Part shown: one piece after another, positions 63,661 to 64,000 of the stretch
Layout of the letters: each line of letters starts with the position of its first letter
Numbering within the stretch: the first letter of the stretch is position 1
Origin: an uncultured Oscillospiraceae bacterium
GTDB taxonomy: Bacteria; Bacillota; Clostridia; Oscillospirales; Ruminococcaceae
Direction of reading: 5' to 3'
DNA: 64,000 nt
Assembly (NCBI GenBank): GCA_904396495.1
Contig: CAJFOJ010000032.1
Coordinates: 151,881-215,880, forward strand
Notes under the pieces: generated by a model
The model's database searches: none
What the model saw: only the letters and a program-made list of their open reading frames with translations
What the model was told of the DNA's origin: nothing
Made by a program: the position numbers and the translations under genes

Positions 63661-64000
63661 TTAAAGCATCAGTTTAAAGAAAATTGTTTTTTCGACGGCG
63701 GTTTCATAGCTTTCTCCCACCTTAAAGCTATCGCCCTTGGGACCTTGAGGGCCGGTATCCCCAGTGTCACCTTTGTCGCCTTTGAGTTCGCCCTGATCCA
63801 GCTTTTGCTGGAAGGTGTCGCCGTCTGTAAAGACGATCATCGATGCCGGATGAGTCGATGGATGGGTGTAGTTGTTGGCGTTTGCTTGGATGTTTGCGAG
63901 CTTTTGCTTCTCCGCAGTGGTGTAATCGTTGGTGGAAAGGCCCTTGCCGGAAACCTTGTCCACTTTGCCGGAAAGGCTGTCGTAGACTTCATCGAATACC
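63661..64000 (-). CDS. Phage tail fibre-like protein, 3' part (5' end outside window)
   Basis: The frame is open to the window edge and ends at 63661. The visible ~112 residues hold the module GKGLSTNDYTTAEKQKLANI then NANNYTHPSTHPASMI, nearly identical to a module in the large fibre gene at 54793-57252, followed by a short collagen-like stretch (GDKGDTGDTGPQGPKGDS). The 17-base gap to the next gene fits one operon. Confidence 0.8.
   Translation of the reverse strand, partial: VFDEVYDSLSGKVDKVSGKGLSTNDYTTAEKQKLANIQANANNYTHPSTHPASMIVFTDGDTFQQKLDQGELKGDKGDTGDTGPQGPKGDSFKVGESYETAVEKTIFFKLML

Larger units (their letters stand above)
53608..64000 (-). mobile_element. Prophage, tail and lysis region (continues beyond window)
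   Basis: A continuous leftward gene cluster in typical phage order: tail/baseplate proteins, fibres and adhesins, XkdX-like protein, further fibre, two small membrane proteins and an M23 endolysin at the end. Spacing is tight, with several overlaps. Capsid, packaging, integration and regulatory genes must lie beyond 64000. The lysis genes end at 53608, so the element's end is probably between 53184 and 53608. Confidence 0.9.

Overview
The window looks like a chromosomal segment of an anaerobic, endospore-forming Clostridia, most plausibly an Oscillospirales/Ruminococcaceae-type gut or anaerobic-environment bacterium. The basis is spoVAD/spoVAE and PdaA-like sporulation genes, a group B-type [FeFe] hydrogenase, the Firmicutes order rpoB-rpoC-rpsL-rpsG-fusA-tuf, DnaD plus a DnaC/DnaI-type loader, IreB, a DUF1292 protein, T-box and TPP leaders, many GTG/TTG starts, and moderate-GC genes separated by AT-rich spacers with consensus sigma-A promoters. 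The genus assignment is inference.

Region by region. 1-1240: end of a spoVA operon. 1398-7231: a five-gene oligopeptide-type ABC transporter operon of odd design. Its second permease carries a seven-repeat RCC1-like beta-propeller between TM1 and the permease core, its second ATPase carries a ~190-residue coiled-coil insertion, and no substrate-binding protein is encoded. 7232-8102: an AT-rich stretch with leftward promoters and short or degraded reading frames. 8202-11068: DUF1292 gene, probable 6S RNA next to tcdA, two half-size TauE/SafE genes and a LemA-like gene. 11713-15499: aldehyde dehydrogenase, a divergent DUF6809/HTH pair sharing palindromic operators, a second HTH gene and a secreted serpin. 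15876-17137: small ORFs and a TPP riboswitch controlling thiT.

17238-31440: the transcription/translation core: rpoB and rpoC with a structured leader and without rplJ/rplL, the str operon, then gdhA. 31474-34818: a probable new structured RNA, a DUF218 membrane protein and the primosome genes dnaD and dnaC-like. 35024-36899: leftward PdaA-like lipoprotein and an HTH regulator. 37241-41711: histidine phosphatase, membrane protein, proB-proA and a membrane-anchored protein. 41723-45851: a DUF6809 3' relic and a T-box-controlled pheS-pheT operon. 45857-50630: ireB, a TIGR04076 gene, telA, a zinc-ribbon membrane protein flanked by an imperfect direct repeat, and the hydrogenase.

50784-53371 is accessory DNA: gene relics, two paralogous double-zinc-ribbon genes behind duplicated promoter regions, an AT-rich lipoprotein gene and a short-repeat region. 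53608-64000 is the right-hand portion of a prophage, all transcribed leftwards and running out of the window: tail/baseplate proteins, several tail-fibre or adhesin genes (one glycine-rich, one with knob-like modules and a probable beta-helix), an XkdX-like protein, two small membrane proteins including a holin candidate, and an M23 endolysin. No integrase, tRNA, rRNA, CRISPR array or insertion sequence was seen.
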